Positions 35,892 to 45,785 are shown, numbered from the stretch's first letter. The stretch: DNA of 64,000 nt from Gymnodinialimonas ceratoperidinii (GCF_019297855.1 NZ_CP079194.1:3273501-3337500), one strand, 5' to 3'. Numbers and translations: made by a program. Notes: generated by a model from the letters alone, not told the origin.

Positions 35892-37052
35892 TCAGCCTTT
35901 GACGGCGCCGGCGGTGAGACCGCTGACGATCTGGCGCTGGAAGACCATGACCAGCACAAACAGCGGGGCGATGATCGAGACGGCGGCGGCGACGGCCACG
36001 ACCTGATCGGTAGTGGTGGTCTCTCGGTTGAAGAAGCCGGCGATGGCGGGGACCATCGTCTGGTTGGAGCCGTCGAGCAGGAGCGCGGTGATCAGGTAGT
36101 CGTTGTAGGCCAGCAGGAAGGAGAACAGGCCGGTGGTGATGACGCCGGGCCACATGACCGGCATGATCACCCATCGGAACGCCTGGAAGTGGGTGCAGCC
36201 ATCGACGCGGGCGGCCTCGTCCAGTTCGTTGGGGATGTTCTGGAAGAAGCTGCGCAGCATCCAGATGGTGAAGGGCTGGTTGATCGAGACCAGCACGGCG
36301 ATCACCGCGAGGGGTTGGCCGTAGAGCGTGGGGGCGTTCTCGCCGAGCCAGGGGCGCAGGATCTCGGCGGAGTTTACGAAAACCGGGAGGTAGCCTGCGA
36401 GCAGCACGGAATGGGGGAGCGCGCGGAAGACGAGCGCCATGATCAGCAGCCAGAAGGCGATGTTGGAGCCGGACCGCGCGAGGCCGTAGCCGGCGAGGGT
36501 GCCGACGGTGAGGGAGATGGTGACGGTGCCGCCGGTGACGATCAGCGAGTTGATGAAATTGTTGTAGAAGCCGCGTTCGACCCAGATTGTCTGGTAGTGC
36601 TCGGTCGTCAGGCCGATGAGCGGCGTGCCGAGGGGGCCGAGGATGGGGTTGAGGACGCCGAGGATCGCGGGGAGCACGAGGAAGAAAACGAAGATGAAGC
36701 CCACCGCGTAGGCCATGACGCCGATGATCCAGCCGGCCCAGACCTGACCTGCCGGGCTCCAGGCGGAGACCTTGCGGGGCAGCCAGGTGAAGGCCTGGCG
36801 GATGGTGAAGAAAAGCACCGTGAGGCCGAGGGCCAGATCGAGGGCCGAGAGGCCGTTGCCGCGGTCGCGGGTGACGGGGCCGAGGATCACGTCGAAGGGG
36901 TTGGCGGCGAAGGCGTCGACCGGGGACTTGAAGCTCATCAAGGTGATCCAGACGATCGGAAAGGCCGCCAGAAGGCACCAGAAGGCGAGGAAGGCGGCGG
37001 TGCCGATTTTCAGGCCCATGGGCTGACGCATGGCGCGGGGGGTATCGCTCAT
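35892..37052 (-). CDS. ABC transporter permease, MalG type
   Basis: A 386-residue inner-membrane permease of the carbohydrate CUT1-type family. The EAA loop is ELDEAARVDGCTHFQAFRWVIMP (shown in part: EAARVDGCTHF) and the C-terminus VSGLTAGAVKG is typical of MalG-like subunits. The protein is about 100 residues longer than standard MalG owing to an insertion between the first two membrane segments (about residues 50-140). It is the last gene of a binding protein, permease, permease set. No ATPase gene follows; the next gene converges. Confidence 0.9.
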   Translation of the reverse strand: MSDTPRAMRQPMGLKIGTAAFLAFWCLLAAFPIVWITLMSFKSPVDAFAANPFDVILGPVTRDRGNGLSALDLALGLTVLFFTIRQAFTWLPRKVSAWSPAGQVWAGWIIGVMAYAVGFIFVFFLVLPAILGVLNPILGPLGTPLIGLTTEHYQTIWVERGFYNNFINSLIVTGGTVTISLTVGTLAGYGLARSGSNIAFWLLIMALVFRALPHSVLLAGYLPVFVNSAEILRPWLGENAPTLYGQPLAVIAVLVSINQPFTIWMLRSFFQNIPNELDEAARVDGCTHFQAFRWVIMPVMWPGVITTGLFSFLLAYNDYLITALLLDGSNQTMVPAIAGFFNRETTTTDQVVAVAAAVSIIAPLFVLVMVFQRQIVSGLTAGAVKG

Positions 37053-37083
37053 ATCGCGGCCTCCGAGGATGTGTTTCGGGGGG

Positions 37084-37099
37084 TGCTCAAGCTTGAGCA
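37084..37099. promoter_or_regulatory. Perfect 16-base palindrome between the two permease genes
   Basis: TGCTCAAGCTTGAGCA is a perfect palindrome in the 74-base gap between the permease genes, flanked by GATGT/ACATC outer arms. It could be an operator, an mRNA stem or a processing site. No regulator for it can be named from the window. Confidence 0.45.
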
Positions 37100-37126
37100 G
37101 ACATCTAAGACATTGATATTACACAT

Positions 37127-38155
37127 TTAATGCGAACTCCCCTTGTGGTCTCGCCAGGTGCGGCGCAGCAGCGGGATCAGCAGCACCACGATCCCCAGCA
37201 TCGTCAGCATCGAGGAGGCCGAGGCCCGAGAGAAGGCGCGGTTGCCGGCGTCGTCGGGGCGCAGGAAATCGAAGGTGAGGTACTGGAGCGAGGTCACATG
37301 GGCCTCGGCCCGGAAGCCCACGATCTCGTCAAACACGCGGTAGGCGTCCATCAGGTGGATCAGCGCGATGAAGATGATCAGCGGCATCAGGTGCGGGATC
37401 ACCACGTAGCGCAGGCGGTCGAAGCGCGAGGCGCCGTCGATGATCGCGCTTTCGAGCGTATCCTGGTTCACCGTCTGAAGGCCGGCATAGAAAATGACGA
37501 AGGCGAAGGGCGCCACGTGCCAAACCCGGTAGAAGAGCATCAGGAGCTCGATCGTCCAGCCCTGGGCGAACATGGCGATGTCGCGGTCGAGCCAGGCCTC
37601 GATCCCGCGGGTCAGGATGCCGTCCCCGACGAAGAGCCAATAGATCGAGAGCGAGCCGATCACCGGGGTGATGATGAAGGGCAGGAGCGAGATGAAGATG
37701 ATCGGCCCGCGCAGGGAGCGCGCGGCGCTGTTGACCGCCAGCGCGATGGCGAGGCCGACGCCGATGACCAGCGGCAGCGTCACCAGCGTGAACATCAGGG
37801 TAAAGCGCAGGGCCGACCAGAAATCGATCTGCATCAGCGCGTTGTAATCGAGTGCGGTGATCGCGGCCCAGGCCCGTGCCGGTTCCAGAACGCGGTCGTA
37901 GGAGAGGAAGCCGACCCATTCGGTCGTGGTGACAATGTCGCCTGTTTCCTCGTCGATCAGCGGCACCGTCTGCAACTCGGTCGTGCAGGTCTGCGCAAGG
38001 AAACCGGCGGAGCAGGTTTCGACCTCGATCTGCTGGACGACCGGTTGGGTGATGCGAAAGGAGCCGAGGAACACCGAGGCCAGCGGGGCCGCGATGAACA
38101 GCACCATGAGAAACAGCGAAGGTCCGACGAACCAGATGAATGTCTTGAACTTCAT
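37127..38155 (-). CDS. ABC transporter permease, MalF/UgpA type
   Basis: A 342-residue permease with an N-terminal membrane anchor, a periplasmic insert after the first helix (about residues 37-105, containing three cysteines) and the permease core. The EAA loop is TLESAIIDGASRFDRLRYVVIP, shown here as ESAIIDGASRFDRLRYVV. It pairs with the MalG-type subunit and the upstream binding protein to import a sugar or polyol. The ribosome site region is weak, and the gene is preceded by a hairpin. Confidence 0.9.
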   Translation of the reverse strand: MKFKTFIWFVGPSLFLMVLFIAAPLASVFLGSFRITQPVVQQIEVETCSAGFLAQTCTTELQTVPLIDEETGDIVTTTEWVGFLSYDRVLEPARAWAAITALDYNALMQIDFWSALRFTLMFTLVTLPLVIGVGLAIALAVNSAARSLRGPIIFISLLPFIITPVIGSLSIYWLFVGDGILTRGIEAWLDRDIAMFAQGWTIELLMLFYRVWHVAPFAFVIFYAGLQTVNQDTLESAIIDGASRFDRLRYVVIPHLMPLIIFIALIHLMDAYRVFDEIVGFRAEAHVTSLQYLTFDFLRPDDAGNRAFSRASASSMLTMLGIVVLLIPLLRRTWRDHKGSSH

Positions 38156-38222
38156 GGGTCGTGCCCCCCGATTTGTTCATGCCGCGCGTGTGTGGGCGCG
38201 TTTGTGTATCTGTGTGCGCCGA

Positions 38223-38238
38223 GGCCGCAAGTGCGGCC
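38223..38238. promoter_or_regulatory. Stem-loop after the ABC binding-protein gene
   Basis: GGCCGC-AAGT-GCGGCC forms a perfect 6-base-pair stem with a tetraloop between the binding-protein stop and the permease start (minus strand). As in the TRAP operon, this probably protects or attenuates the message to raise binding-protein levels over permease. Confidence 0.5.
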
Positions 38239-38261
38239 CCGGCTGTAGCTAGGGGTGCGGA

Positions 38262-39494
38262 TTACTCCAGCAGGCCCGCTTCCTGAGCGGCGACCGTATA
38301 GGCGGCCTCGACGGCGGCGAGGGCTTCTTCGGCGGAGACTTCACCGGTGAAGAAGGCGGGAAGCTCGTTGCCGAGCGCCGTGTGCATCAGGCCCATCTGC
38401 GTCGTGGAGGGGTAGTTCGGCGGCGCCGGGTTGGCGGTGGCCGAAGCAATCGCGCCGGTGGCCATGTCGTTGGGGGTATAGCCCTCGATCAGCCAGATCG
38501 CCGCTTCGGGTGCCGCGGCAACGGTTTCGCTGTCGAGCCCCTCCATCGCCAGACGGAAGGCGTTGTCGGCCTCTTCATCGGAGATGTTGGCGGCAATCAC
38601 GATGCCGTCCCACCAGAGCGTGGTGGCCGGAGCGCCGCCTTCCATGGCGAGCGGAGCCGCTGCCGAGGCGACCAGACCCACGACCTGGCTTTCCGCCTCG
38701 TCGTTCATCGCGCCGCCGCGCGAGGCCCAGAGGTTGGCCATGGCGATGGTGCCCTGCTGGAACTGCTGCTGCACGTAGGTGCTGTCGGACACGAGGTATT
38801 CCGGGTCCATGTATTCCGTCGCGCGCATCATCATGTCGAGCGCGGCGAGGCCCGCTTCGTTGTTCACGTTGGGGGTGTTGTCGTCGTTGACGAAATCGCC
38901 ACCGAAGCCGCCGAACATGTTGACGAATTCCTGCGCGAGGTTCCAGCCGGACTTCATGGTTGCGCCCAGCGGGTAATCAACGACGCCGGCTTCCTGAATC
39001 GTCTCGGCCGCGGCGAGGACTTCTTCCCATGTCGTCGGCACGTCGATGCCGAGGTCCGACAGGATATCCTCGCGGAACATCAGGTGCTGGGTGTTGACCA
39101 TCATCGCGACGGCCATGGTGTCGCCGTCGATCTGGATCAGCTGGTTCGGCGTCAGATGCTCGCCATGGGCCGCGATCAGATCGTCGAGCGGGCGAATCGT
39201 TCCCTGGTTCAGGAGCGGCGTGATCGTGCCGTTGGACACGCCACCGATCTGGTAGAGCGAGGGGTCGGCCGCGAAGCCCTCGGGCTGCTTGGTGCGGAAT
39301 TCCTGATCCAGCTCGGGCGAGAAGTTGCCGCAGGCGGCCATGCCTTCGCTGACGGCCATCCAGGCCTCGAAAGCGGCGGACAGCATGGTGACTTCAGTGG
39401 TGTTTTCCCAGTCGCAGCTGGCTTGGCCGTCGGCATAGGCGGCGCTGGCCGCGACCGTTACCGCGCCTGCGAGGGCAAATCGTTTCACAAACAT
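38262..39494 (-). CDS. ABC transporter sugar-binding protein (family 1 solute-binding)
   Basis: A 410-residue periplasmic binding protein. The start ATG at 39494 has GGGAGA upstream and gives a Sec signal (FVKRFALAGAVTVAASAAYA, cleavage after AYA). The mature protein has UgpB/MalE-like features such as QEFVNMFGGFGGDFVND and LLNQGTIRPLDDLI. It is the first gene of the leftward transport operon and faces the SnoaL-like gene across a 206-base divergent region. Ligand not readable; a carbohydrate or polyol by family. Confidence 0.9.
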   Translation of the reverse strand: MFVKRFALAGAVTVAASAAYADGQASCDWENTTEVTMLSAAFEAWMAVSEGMAACGNFSPELDQEFRTKQPEGFAADPSLYQIGGVSNGTITPLLNQGTIRPLDDLIAAHGEHLTPNQLIQIDGDTMAVAMMVNTQHLMFREDILSDLGIDVPTTWEEVLAAAETIQEAGVVDYPLGATMKSGWNLAQEFVNMFGGFGGDFVNDDNTPNVNNEAGLAALDMMMRATEYMDPEYLVSDSTYVQQQFQQGTIAMANLWASRGGAMNDEAESQVVGLVASAAAPLAMEGGAPATTLWWDGIVIAANISDEEADNAFRLAMEGLDSETVAAAPEAAIWLIEGYTPNDMATGAIASATANPAPPNYPSTTQMGLMHTALGNELPAFFTGEVSAEEALAAVEAAYTVAAQEAGLLE

Positions 39495-39615
39495 GGGTTC
39501 TCTCCCGTTGGTTGGCGTTCGTTTGAGGGGCGACGGTGGGGACCCTCCCCGCCACCCGATGTTTCCCGCGTTCCGAGCGCCGGAATCTGGGCTCCGGTCT
39601 CTCGTCACGCGATTT

Positions 39616-39631
39616 TTGCATAGGTTTGCAA
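39616..39631. promoter_or_regulatory. Inverted repeat TTGCA-N6-TGCAA in divergent promoter
   Basis: TTGCA (39616-39620) and TGCAA (39627-39631) form an inverted repeat in the region between the divergent binding-protein and SnoaL-like genes. Spacing and composition resemble LacI/GntR-type operators. No regulator gene is next to it. Confidence 0.35.
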
Positions 39632-39700
39632 TATGACGCTAGTGTCCTCTCCTGCAATCTGGCAAGCCTTTTCGTGAGCACAGCTGAAACGAGGCACGAT

Positions 39701-40708
39701 ATGACGGACACACGGGCAAGGATCGCGGAGAACCTGACGGCGCTTTTCCGCGTTGAAACCAAAGGATTACAAGAGCTTGCGGCGCAGGTCTTCGCTGAAG
39801 ACGCGCGGATCGAGGTCTCGGCGCCGGTGGGCACGCTGACCGGGCCGGAAGAAATTGTCGCGGGGCTGATCGCGCCGCTTCGCGCGGCGTTGCGCCCGGC
39901 ACGGCGTCGCGACCTGATGGTTTTCGGCGGCGAGAATCGGCGCGACAATGGCGGGGACTGGGTGACCGCGCTTACCCATGTCACCGGGCTGTTCACCGCG
40001 CCGCTTTGGGGCGTGCCACCCTCGGGCAAGCTGGTCTACCTGCGGATCGGCGAGTTCTGGCGGGTGGAGAGCGGAAAAATCGCGGAGGCGCGGCTGATCG
40101 TGGACCTCTTGGACCTGATCCATCAGGCCGGGCACTGGCCTTTGGACGAGGCGCATTACGGCGCGCCGATCATCTTCCCCGCCCCCGAGACGCAAGACGG
40201 CCTCTGCCCCGCCAACCGCGAGGACGGCGCGGCGGCGCTGGATGTGGTGGAAACGATGCTCGGCGCGCTGCATGTCTTCGATCCGGGCAGCTTCAGCTCG
40301 GAAGGACAGGTCGGCGCGGGCGGCACGTGGGCGCCGGATTTCGCGTGGTACGGGCCGGGGGGCATCGGCTCGACCGTGTCGTGGCCGGGTTTCGTCGACC
40401 ACCACCGCGCGCCGTTCCTGCGGGCCTTCCCCGATCGCAAGGGTGGCAATCATTATGCGCGGGTGGGCGATGGCAATTACGCCGCCGTCTCGGGCTGGCC
40501 CTCGATGACGATGACCCACCGCGACACCTACCTGGGCGTGCCGGCGACGGGCAAGGCGCTGACCCTGCGGGTGATGGATTTCTACCGGGTGGAGGGCGGT
40601 CTGATCGCCGAGAACTGGGTGCTGCTGGATTACATCGACCTGTTGCAACAGATGGGCGTCGATGTTCTGGAGACGCTCGGGCAAGGGGGCACGGCGGCGG
40701 ATATGTAA
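39701..40708 (+). CDS. Tandem SnoaL/NTF2-like domain protein
   Basis: A 335-residue protein made of two SnoaL-like (NTF2-fold) halves, at about residues 1-165 and 180-330. Each half carries the family pattern of a helical start and a late strand: YLRIGEFWRVESGKIAE in the first and LRVMDFYRVEGGLIAENWVLLD in the second (part shown). The ATG at 39701 is preceded by GAGG. It is divergent from the sugar ABC operon, so a role in turning over the imported compound is possible. NTF2-fold proteins include isomerases, hydrolases and ligand binders; the reaction here is unknown. Confidence 0.75.
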   Translation: MTDTRARIAENLTALFRVETKGLQELAAQVFAEDARIEVSAPVGTLTGPEEIVAGLIAPLRAALRPARRRDLMVFGGENRRDNGGDWVTALTHVTGLFTAPLWGVPPSGKLVYLRIGEFWRVESGKIAEARLIVDLLDLIHQAGHWPLDEAHYGAPIIFPAPETQDGLCPANREDGAAALDVVETMLGALHVFDPGSFSSEGQVGAGGTWAPDFAWYGPGGIGSTVSWPGFVDHHRAPFLRAFPDRKGGNHYARVGDGNYAAVSGWPSMTMTHRDTYLGVPATGKALTLRVMDFYRVEGGLIAENWVLLDYIDLLQQMGVDVLETLGQGGTAADM

Positions 40709-41001
40709 AGCGATTTACACGTTCTCGTCACAGCGGTAAAATATCCCGACTGGATTTTCGCAGGGTCGAAAAAGCCATTCTAACCGCGCGCCTAACCTGC
40801 CATGTTACCGGCGACGCAGATCCCCATCGGCCGGGAGGGCCACGTGATGGGACATCCGCCTGGGGAGGGTTCACTGATGATCCGTGACCACAGCAGACTT
40901 GCGCGCCAGAGGGCGCCCCACCGCTGCGCCGTCTCCCCGAGCCGTTTGTTCCGCGCCGCCTCCCCCAGTGCCGCTCGACCCACGTTCTAGGAGGAACACC
41001 C

Positions 41002-42939
41002 GTGCCCAAAGACCACCTGCCCGCCCTTCTGCCCGACGCTCACATCAACGCCGCCCGCTACGAGGAGATGTACGCGGCCTCGATCAATGATCCCGAGGCG
41101 TTCTGGGGCGAGCAGGGCAAGCGGATCGACTGGATCACGCCCTACACCAAGGTCAAGGACACCTCTTTCGCGCCCGACGACGTGCATGTGAAATGGTTCG
41201 AGGACGGCACGCTCAACGTCAGCGCCAATTGCATCGACCGCCACCTCGAGACACGCGGCGACCAGACGGCGATCTTGTTCGAGCCGGACGATCCGAACGA
41301 CGCGGCGCAGCATATCACCTACCGCGAGTTGCACAGCCACGTCTGCCGCTTTGCCAATGTCCTCAAGGAGTTGGGCGTCGGCAAAGGCGACCGCGTCGTG
41401 CTCTACATGCCGATGATCCCCGAGGCCGCCTACGCGATGCTGGCCTGCACGCGGATCGGGGCGATCCACTCGGTCGTCTTCGCGGGCTTCTCGCCCGATG
41501 CGCTCGCCGCGCGGGTGACGGGTTGCGCGGCGAAACTCGTCATCACCGCCGACGGCGCCCCGCGCGGGGGCCGGGTCACGGAGTTGAAGGACAACGTCAA
41601 CAAGGCGCTGCTGCACAACGGCATCGACACCAAGTGCCTCGTCGTCAAGCGCACCGGCGGTCAGGTCGCCTGGGTCGAGGACCGCGATTTCTGGTACGAC
41701 GAGATCGCCGCCCGCGTCAGCGACGATTGCCCGCCTGAAGAGATGAACGCGGAGGACCCGCTGTTCATCCTCTACACCTCCGGCTCCACCGGCCAGCCCA
41801 AGGGCGTGGTCCATACCACCGGCGGCTACCTCGTCTACGCGGCGATGACCCACGAATATACCTTCGACTACAAGGAAGGGGACGTCTTCTGGTGCACGGC
41901 GGACGTGGGTTGGGTCACCGGCCACAGCTACATCGTCTACGGCCCGCTGGCCAACGGCGCCACGACCCTGATGTTCGAGGGTGTGCCCACCTACCCCGAT
42001 GCCGGGCGCTTCTGGGAGGTCTGCGAAAAGCACAAGGTGAACCAGTTCTACACCGCCCCCACCGCGATCCGTGCGCTGATGGGCAAGGGCAACAGCTTCA
42101 TCGAAAAATACGATCTTTCCAGCCTGAAGCTGCTCGGCACCGTGGGCGAGAACATCAACCCCGAGGCCTGGAACTGGTACAACGAGAACATCGGCAAGGG
42201 TAAATGCCCCATCGTCGACACATGGTGGCAGACCGAGACCGGCGGCCACATGATGACCCCCCTGCCCGGCGCCCATGAGCTGAAGCCCGGCTCGGCGCAG
42301 AAACCCTTCTTCGGGGTGAAGCCGCTGGTGCTCGACCCCGCCTCGGGTGACGTGATCGAGGGCAACGACGTGGAGGGCGTGCTGGTCATCGCCGACAGCT
42401 GGCCCGGCCAGATGCGCACGGTCTGGGGCGATCATGAGCGCTTCGTGAAAACCTACTTCAGCGACTACAAGGGCTATTACTTCTCGGGCGACGGCTGCAA
42501 ACGCGACGCTGACGGCGAATACTGGATCACCGGCCGCGTCGACGACGTGATCAACGTCTCGGGCCACCGCATGGGCACCCCGGAGATCGAGAGCGCGCTG
42601 GTCGCTCACGAGACCGTCTCGGAGGCCGCCGTGGTGGGCTTCCCGCACCCGGTCAAGGGCCAGGGCATCTACTGCTACGTGACCCTGATGAACGACGAGG
42701 AGCCTTCGGACGAGCTGAAGACCACTTTGCAGAACTGGGTGCGTCAGGAGATCGGGCCGATTGCGAAACCGGACGTGATCCAATGGGCGCCGGGCCTGCC
42801 CAAGACCCGCTCGGGCAAGATCATGCGCCGCATCCTGCGCAAGATCGCCGAGAACGACTACGGCTCGCTCGGTGATACCTCGACGCTGGCCGACCCGTCG
42901 GTCGTGGACGATCTGATCGCCAACCGCGCCGACGTCTGA
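41002..42939 (+). CDS. acs: Acetyl-coenzyme A synthetase
   Basis: A 645-residue AMP-forming acetate-CoA ligase. Signatures: the P-loop [16 protein letters not shown], the acetate-pocket segment [11 protein letters not shown], the hinge region [17 protein letters not shown], and near the C-terminus [10 protein letters not shown], whose lysine is the acetylation target in this family. The initiator is GTG at 41002 with AGGAGG seven bases upstream. The 293 bases before it hold no gene I can support and presumably carry the promoter. The downstream GntR-like regulator is on the same strand. Confidence 0.97.
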   Translation: MPKDHLPALLPDAHINAARYEEMYAASINDPEAFWGEQGKRIDWITPYTKVKDTSFAPDDVHVKWFEDGTLNVSANCIDRHLETRGDQTAILFEPDDPNDAAQHITYRELHSHVCRFANVLKELGVGKGDRVVLYMPMIPEAAYAMLACTRIGAIHSVVFAGFSPDALAARVTGCAAKLVITADGAPRGGRVTELKDNVNKALLHNGIDTKCLVVKRTGGQVAWVEDRDFWYDEIAARVSDDCPPEEMNAEDPLFILYTSGSTGQPKGVVHTTGGYLVYAAMTHEYTFDYKEGDVFWCTADVGWVTGHSYIVYGPLANGATTLMFEGVPTYPDAGRFWEVCEKHKVNQFYTAPTAIRALMGKGNSFIEKYDLSSLKLLGTVGENINPEAWNWYNENIGKGKCPIVDTWWQTETGGHMMTPLPGAHELKPGSAQKPFFGVKPLVLDPASGDVIEGNDVEGVLVIADSWPGQMRTVWGDHERFVKTYFSDYKGYYFSGDGCKRDADGEYWITGRVDDVINVSGHRMGTPEIESALVAHETVSEAAVVGFPHPVKGQGIYCYVTLMNDEEPSDELKTTLQNWVRQEIGPIAKPDVIQWAPGLPKTRSGKIMRRILRKIAENDYGSLGDTSTLADPSVVDDLIANRADV

Positions 42940-43068
42940 GCCCTGCAAAAGCCTGTCGCCGTGGCGCTGCATCCCGGCGGCAGCGCCCCCCGCGCCCGCG
43001 ACGTTTGGCGCGTTGCGGCAAATGCTGCGCCGCGGCATGGTGAGATGACCAGACCCGGAGCTCCTGCC

Positions 43069-43761
43069 ATGGCGCGCACGCCCCTCTACAAGACGACCGA
43101 GACCGAAATGATCGCTCGAATCACCAAGGGCGATTGGGAGGTGGGGCGTCGGCTGCCCAACGAGTTCACGCTGGCCGACGAGTTCGGCGTCAGCCAGGGG
43201 ACCATGCGGCGCGCGCTGATCAGCCTCGAGGGGATGGGCTACCTGAACCGCAAACCGGGACGCGGGACGCTGGTGGCCGCGCAGGCGCCAGCCGAGGCCG
43301 CGCCAACCCGTTTGACCCCTTCCCTGCTGGACGCGGCGGGCACACAGCTCTCGCTGGAGCCGTTCCGCGGCCGCGCCGACATCCGCGCCGCGACACCTGC
43401 CGAGGCTGACCTGATCGGGGCCGACCGCGTCGCCGTTCTGGAGCGCACCCTGAAACACAAGGGCCGCCGCGCGGCGCTGGAAACCACCGTCCTGCGCGCG
43501 GACCTGTTGCCTGCCGGGTTGGACGAAGACGCCCCGGCGCCGCTGGACCAGCTTCTGGCGCATCACGCTATCGCCGTCTCGCAGCTGCGCGCCGAGGCCC
43601 GCGCCGAGGTGACCGACATGGCGAAATCCGTCGCCCTCTCCGTCGATCGCCACTGCGCGCTTCTGGTCGTCTCCACCGAGGCCTACGCCGCCGACGGCAC
43701 GCTTATCGCCCACCAGATCCTGCGCATCGCCACCGAGGGCGCACATCTGGCCCATCAATAG
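43069..43761 (+). CDS. GntR-family (HutC/UTRA type) transcriptional regulator
   Basis: A 230-residue regulator with an N-terminal winged helix (YKTTETEMIARITKGDWEVG to NRKPGRGTLVA) and a UTRA-like effector domain. GGAG lies nine bases before ATG 43069; an upstream ATG at 43045 is possible. It lies downstream of acs in the same direction with a gap of 129 bases. Targets are unknown; involvement with acs is only a suggestion. It ends 74 bases before the tRNA gene. Confidence 0.82.
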   Translation: MARTPLYKTTETEMIARITKGDWEVGRRLPNEFTLADEFGVSQGTMRRALISLEGMGYLNRKPGRGTLVAAQAPAEAAPTRLTPSLLDAAGTQLSLEPFRGRADIRAATPAEADLIGADRVAVLERTLKHKGRRAALETTVLRADLLPAGLDEDAPAPLDQLLAHHAIAVSQLRAEARAEVTDMAKSVALSVDRHCALLVVSTEAYAADGTLIAHQILRIATEGAHLAHQ

Positions 43762-43835
43762 GCGGCAAAGGGTCCGAGAGGTCAATTTTCATGTTGACGC
43801 AACGCGCGCGCCACCGTACCCACTGCCTCGCGTTT

Positions 43836-43912
43836 GGCGGAGTAGCTCAGTTGGTTAGAGCAGCGGAATCATAATCCGCGTGTCGGGGGTTCAAGTCCCT
43901 CCTCCGCTACCA
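43836..43912 (+). tRNA. tRNA-Met (CAT), elongator type
   Basis: A 77-base cloverleaf with encoded CCA. The acceptor stem GGCGGAG pairs with CTCCGCT (first pair G-U), the anticodon stem GCGGA/TCCGC encloses the loop ATCATAA with anticodon CAT, and the T-arm is GGGGGTTCAAGTCCCTC-like. The absence of initiator-type features (mismatched first pair of C-A type, GGG/CCC anticodon stem) and the resemblance to alphaproteobacterial elongator tRNA-Met support the assignment; a tRNA-Ile2 with modified CAT is less likely. Composition of the DNA changes directly after its 3' end, making this a probable island insertion site. Confidence 0.95.
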
Positions 43913-44354
43913 AATTTTCTTATTACGGATAGAGCCTTACAGAGTTCATCGTGCTATGTGCGTTCTGAATTCCTGCCTGTGGGTGCCATATGGGTGCCAT
44001 TTGAGTTAGCTTCGGAAGTAACGCAATGATTATTGTCAGGTCGAATTGAACCACCACAACTTGCCTGCTCATTGCTGGATATGACTCGAATCCGTCCAAA
44101 TTCGGCCCACACCCAACCTTGAGCAAGAGAGCAACGCTAGGCGGCATCGTCACTCACGCGGCCATTGGTGGGCCAGAGCATCATCTCAGGAGAAGCCAAA
44201 GCTGTCCCGCGCGGACAAAGCAATCATAGATCCGTAGCTGGTTTCTAATACAAATCCTCCGCTAGTTAGTCACCAAACCTGTCCCTCTATGGCTGGTGCC
44301 GGACACCCTGAATGTATCTGGCGGACATTGACATTGAGCTGCTACCGTTCAGGT
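43913..44354. other. Non-coding or decayed stretch after the tRNA
   Basis: About 440 bases between the tRNA and the first HNH gene. A 76-codon frame on the minus strand (43923-44153) has no recognisable product. A short duplicated string GGGTGCCAT occurs near 43981-44000. I see no supportable gene; this is probably the left junction of the island. Confidence 0.4.
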
Positions 44355-45083
44355 ATGGTCGAGACACGAAACCCACCTTGGACGCGCGACGAACTTCTCG
44401 TCGCCCTGGACTACTATCTTGACAACACGGACGACTACTTCTCGCCGAAAGGCGAAGGCGTGCTCGAACTAACGGCGAAGATCAGCCAAGTCGCAAAGGC
44501 GCTCGGACTGACTGGTTCCGACACACTGCGCAATGCCAACGGCGTGTCCATGAAACTCCTAAACTTTCGCGCCCACGATCCGAACCATGATACCAAGGGT
44601 TTGAGCCGAGGGAACAAGCTGGAGGAGGTCGTTTGGGCCGAATTTGCCGACAATCCGAAGGCGCTGAAGAAAGTGGTCGCGTCAATCGTGGATGCGACAC
44701 GAGCGGCAATGTCGAATGATGCGCCGGTGCTGCCCGAAGACGACCTGACAGAGGCACCTGAGGGACAATTGCTGACCCGCATACACCGCTACCGGGAGCG
44801 CAATGCTGCAATCGTGAAGCGGAAGAAAGCTTCATACCTGAAACAGCATGGGCACCTGTGTTGCGAGGCCTGCGGATTCGACTTTCAAGCGAATTATGGC
44901 GAACGCGGTTCTGGGTTTATCGAGTGCCACCATTCAAGGCCGATTTCAGAATTTGTAGCAGGTGAAACTACTAAGCTGGTCGATCTTGTCTTGCTTTGCG
45001 CCAACTGTCACCGGATGGTGCACGCAGCACGTCCCTGGTGGACCCTCGAAGAGTTGCGGGCGGCACTAGATACCGGGCAGTAG
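44355..45083 (+). CDS. HNH endonuclease, McrA-like
   Basis: A 242-residue protein with an N-terminal helical domain (PPWTRDELLVALDYYLDN and a segment ending NANGVSMKLLNF) of the kind seen in a group of putative modification-dependent restriction enzymes, and a C-terminal HNH nuclease domain. The zinc and catalytic motifs are CCEAC at 169-173, ECHH at 190-193 and CANCHRMVH at 215-223. The ATG at 44355 is chosen; an upstream start at 44289 adds 22 residues of unlikely composition. It opens the island cargo and is followed by another nuclease-like gene and a second HNH gene. A role in restricting foreign DNA is inference. Confidence 0.82.
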   Translation: MVETRNPPWTRDELLVALDYYLDNTDDYFSPKGEGVLELTAKISQVAKALGLTGSDTLRNANGVSMKLLNFRAHDPNHDTKGLSRGNKLEEVVWAEFADNPKALKKVVASIVDATRAAMSNDAPVLPEDDLTEAPEGQLLTRIHRYRERNAAIVKRKKASYLKQHGHLCCEACGFDFQANYGERGSGFIECHHSRPISEFVAGETTKLVDLVLLCANCHRMVHAARPWWTLEELRAALDTGQ

Positions 45084-45317
45084 CTGTCCAATTGATTCAA
45101 TAGTATGAATACAGGCCACGAAAGCAGGCCGAAAGGAGCGGACGTGCGTCGACGAGTCCAATTTGATCGTTTGCGGCAAACTTCGGTCTTTCCTGTGGCC
45201 AACGATGCCGGGATACAGCTTACTCCTTGCTGAAATTGACGTACTGTTCGAAAGTTGCTGGTTGGTTCACGAAACTCACAGCAATCAGAACATTTTGAGT
45301 GAAAGTCGGAATAATCC

Positions 45318-45785
45318 ATGAATGAAACTGATTGGCCAACGGTCGGCACTTTGATCGACGAACTTTATCACGCAACCGACGCCCTCGAGAAAATGTTCCC
45401 GGGCCGGAAGTTCACTTTGGATGGGCACTTGGTCGGAAGTGTCGGAGAAGTCGTCGCGTCATTCATGTTCGATCTTGAGCTCAACCCCGCCTCGACGCTT
45501 GGGCACGACGCACGCGCGAAAGACGGCCGCAAAGTTGAAATTAAACTTACCCAGGGCAAAAGCGTCGGTCTCCGGCATGAATCAGAGCATCTGATTGTCC
45601 TGTCTCGTCCCAAGGGACGGTCCATATCTGTCATCTACAATGGGCCGGGGGCTTTGGCTTGGAACGCCGCCGGAAAGATGCAGAAAAACGGCCAACGCAG
45701 TTTGGGGCTTCAAAAGCTGCGGATGATGGCTGCTAACCTTGGCCTAGAACAGCAGTTGCCGCTTGTTCGAGTTGCTCCAGTGTGA
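45318..45785 (+). CDS. DUF6998-like protein with PD-(D/E)XK nuclease-like pattern
   Basis: A 155-residue protein. The core LDGHLVGSVGEVVASFMF, GHDARAKDG and KVEIKLTQG matches the family I know as DUF6998 in outline. Read as a PD-(D/E)XK fold, Glu44, Asp64 and Glu74-x-Lys76 would be the active site. No start-to-stop defects are seen. It lies between two HNH endonuclease genes in the same direction with gaps of over 230 bases, so cotranscription is uncertain. Function is unknown; the fold reading is inference. Confidence 0.65.
   Translation: MNETDWPTVGTLIDELYHATDALEKMFPGRKFTLDGHLVGSVGEVVASFMFDLELNPASTLGHDARAKDGRKVEIKLTQGKSVGLRHESEHLIVLSRPKGRSISVIYNGPGALAWNAAGKMQKNGQRSLGLQKLRMMAANLGLEQQLPLVRVAPV

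Noticed and set aside
43923..44153. 76-codon frame on the minus strand next to the tRNA
   Set aside because: No recognisable domain, no clear ribosome site and no support from neighbours.
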